From: B1 sp034439755
GTDB lineage: Bacteria > Bacteroidota > Bacteroidia > UKL13-3
Assembly (NCBI GenBank): GCA_034439755.1
Contig: JAWXAZ010000098.1
Location: 74,334-138,333, forward strand
Direction of reading: 5' to 3'
Length of the DNA stretch: 64,000 nucleotides
Both the position numbers and the translations under genes were made by a program. The notes below the pieces were generated by a model. The model was not told where the DNA came from. It was given only the letters and a program-made list of their open reading frames with translations, and ran no database searches. This document shows positions 62,653-64,000 of the stretch, piece by piece (positions within the stretch are counted from its first letter, which is position 1; every line of letters begins with the position of its first letter).

Positions 62653-63885
62653 ATGAAGACAGCAATAACGATAATATTTACATTTCTACTGACGACAGTT
62701 TACGGACAAACTGGCGACTACAAGGTTCTTTTGGACAGTGCTAAGACATTATTCAAAGGCGAGAAAAATCTTAACCAAGAAGAGCTTGACAAGTTTGACT
62801 ATTACCAAGTGGTTCATCTTCTTGAAAAAGTAATTGAATTAAAACCAGAAAATTCTGAAGCAAGATACTTCTTGGGCTATACATTCAGTAGAATTAATTC
62901 TAGAGACGGACGCGGTATGATTAATATGAACTTAGAATTGGTTGAAAAAGCAAGCGAACAATTTGAAAATGTAAATAAATTAAATCCTAAATACACAGAT
63001 GAAATAATAGTACTTGACCCTTATTCAAAAATTACTGCTGAATGGGGCTCTATGGCAATGAGTTATTGGCATAATAACAATGTGGATTCAGCGATTTGGG
63101 CATTTGGAGAAGGTAAAAAACGTGGTGGTTTTGGGGACTTTTATTTATCAATTAATAAGGCGGTTTTGGACTTGTGTAGTAATAATTCTATTCTAATTGC
63201 ATCAGGCGACAATTTTACAATTCCACTATGGTATTTACAGATAGTTGAAGGTTATAGGAAAGATGTTTCCGTCATTGATGTTAGTTTGCTAAATACAACT
63301 TGGTATCCAAATTTCTTGGCTAAAAATGGACAAATTAAATTTGATCTACCACAATCAGTAATTGACACAATTGAATATTGTAAATGGAGCGACACGACAA
63401 TTGCGATTGGTGCTTTTTCGTGGACAGTTAAGCCAAGTTATTATGAACAATACATTCTTCGGGGAGACAGAGTTTTCTTGAGTATGCTAATGAAGAATAA
63501 ATTCAAAAGAGACATCTATTTTACAACTGCGTTTACAGAAGATTCAAGACTTAGCTTGAAAAACTATTTGCAGCCACTAATTTTAGTTGACAAATTGAAT
63601 ACAGGAAAGAATTCAAAAGTTGAATACGAAAAGTATAAAACTGAAATATCCAAAATACTTCTTCTTATCGAAAAAGTAAATAAAAACAGTCAGCAAGAAG
63701 TAAATTTCATTGATAATATTCGCTATGACATATTATTAAAATTGACGGAATTGATTCAAAATAAAAAGAATAAACAAGCAAAAGAGCTTCTGATTCTAAT
63801 GGACAAATTTGCAAACGATAAAAAACGCCCATATCAGACAGAGAAATATAAGGAATATGCAGACTACCTTCGCGGAAAATTATAA
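62653..63885 (+). CDS. Exported TPR protein with DUF2723-like C-terminal segment
   Basis: A 410-aa protein. The signal peptide ends near residue 19 (VYGQ). TPR-like helical repeats span about 45-170 (HLLEKVIELKPENSEARYFLGY). Residues about 180-225, ILIASGDNFTIPLWYLQIVEGYRKDVSVID, strongly resemble the soluble tail of Bacteroidota DUF2723 (TMEM260-like) membrane proteins. The membrane half of those proteins is missing. Function unknown. It is flanked by TGTTAGCGG upstream and CCGCTAACA downstream, so it looks like a single-gene cassette. Confidence 0.7.
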   Translation: MKTAITIIFTFLLTTVYGQTGDYKVLLDSAKTLFKGEKNLNQEELDKFDYYQVVHLLEKVIELKPENSEARYFLGYTFSRINSRDGRGMINMNLELVEKASEQFENVNKLNPKYTDEIIVLDPYSKITAEWGSMAMSYWHNNNVDSAIWAFGEGKKRGGFGDFYLSINKAVLDLCSNNSILIASGDNFTIPLWYLQIVEGYRKDVSVIDVSLLNTTWYPNFLAKNGQIKFDLPQSVIDTIEYCKWSDTTIAIGAFSWTVKPSYYEQYILRGDRVFLSMLMKNKFKRDIYFTTAFTEDSRLSLKNYLQPLILVDKLNTGKNSKVEYEKYKTEISKILLLIEKVNKNSQQEVNFIDNIRYDILLKLTELIQNKKNKQAKELLILMDKFANDKKRPYQTEKYKEYADYLRGKL

Positions 63886-64000
63886 AAAAACTACCGCTAA
63901 CAAGCGGTTTCTGTGGATAATTGAAACTTTGTGCAACGCATTTAGCTTTGTGGTGGTTGAAAAAATTGACCTACGTAATCCGCTTATTCGCCAAGCGCCA
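63886..64000 (+). other. Start of a second cassette-type spacer
   Basis: Begins ACTACCGCTAACAAGCGG. CCGCTAACA is the exact reverse complement of the TGTTAGCGG in front of the gene at 62653, and CCGCTAACAAGCGG is itself a short palindrome. The rest (CTTTGTGCAACGCATTTAGC...) resembles the previous spacer in style but runs off the window. Confidence 0.5.

Overview
The window is AT-rich bacterial DNA from a member of the Bacteroidota. The evidence is consistent: a fused SecD-SecF gene, several secreted proteins with type IX secretion (T9SS) C-terminal sorting domains, a TonB-dependent receptor with an N-terminal carboxypeptidase-like domain, a TolB-propeller/outer-membrane-barrel fusion, and perfect or near-perfect TAnnTTTG -7 boxes with a TTG/TTTG -33 box upstream of several genes. 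Genus and order cannot be fixed from the sequence alone.

Layout. 0-5.2 kb: end of an exported-protein gene, secDF, an ExbB/ExbD pair and uridine kinase. 5.2-11.9 kb: a TetR-TolC-adaptor-RND efflux operon with a possible operator. 12.0-12.2 kb: two near-identical 78-nt small RNA genes in tandem. 12.3-18.8 kb: ABC-F ATPase, a GC-rich structured intergenic element, a LytTR regulator with a frameshifted propeller histidine kinase, and prmA. 19-31 kb: SRPBCC/GyrI-like protein, MBL hydrolase, TolB/barrel fusion, RecQ, a cysteine-less alkyltransferase-like protein, an AhpD-like protein, a TPR hybrid kinase and sucD. 30.8-41.3 kb: 2OG-Fe(II) oxygenase, a polytopic membrane protein, a four-gene sugar/lipid glycosylation cluster, threonine dehydrogenase, HAD phosphatase, aminopeptidase P and murF. 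A 17-unit 13-14 bp repeat array sits between murF and the aminopeptidase.

41-60 kb is dominated by the cell surface: an FG-GAP secreted protein, Kbl, a TonB receptor, a 1334-aa T9SS protein with an internal ~1.3 kb duplication, a triplicated terminator block, a decayed MBL pseudogene, a haem-motif T9SS protein, a T9SS remnant and a 1660-aa T9SS protein. Tdh and Kbl together complete the threonine-to-glycine route, though they are not adjacent.

60.3-64 kb is accessory DNA. After tRNA-Arg(CCG) come broken pieces of a phage-type AAA ATPase and an HNH-like nuclease. Two single-gene units follow, with different codon use and palindromic spacers carrying TGTTAGCGG / CCGCTAACA ends; these look like integron-type or related gene cassettes. 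No rRNA, intact transposase, integrase or CRISPR array is visible.

The observations I consider most worth follow-up are the twin small RNAs with compensatory terminator-stem changes, the promoter-like repeat array abutting the aminopeptidase start codon, and the cassette-like right end.
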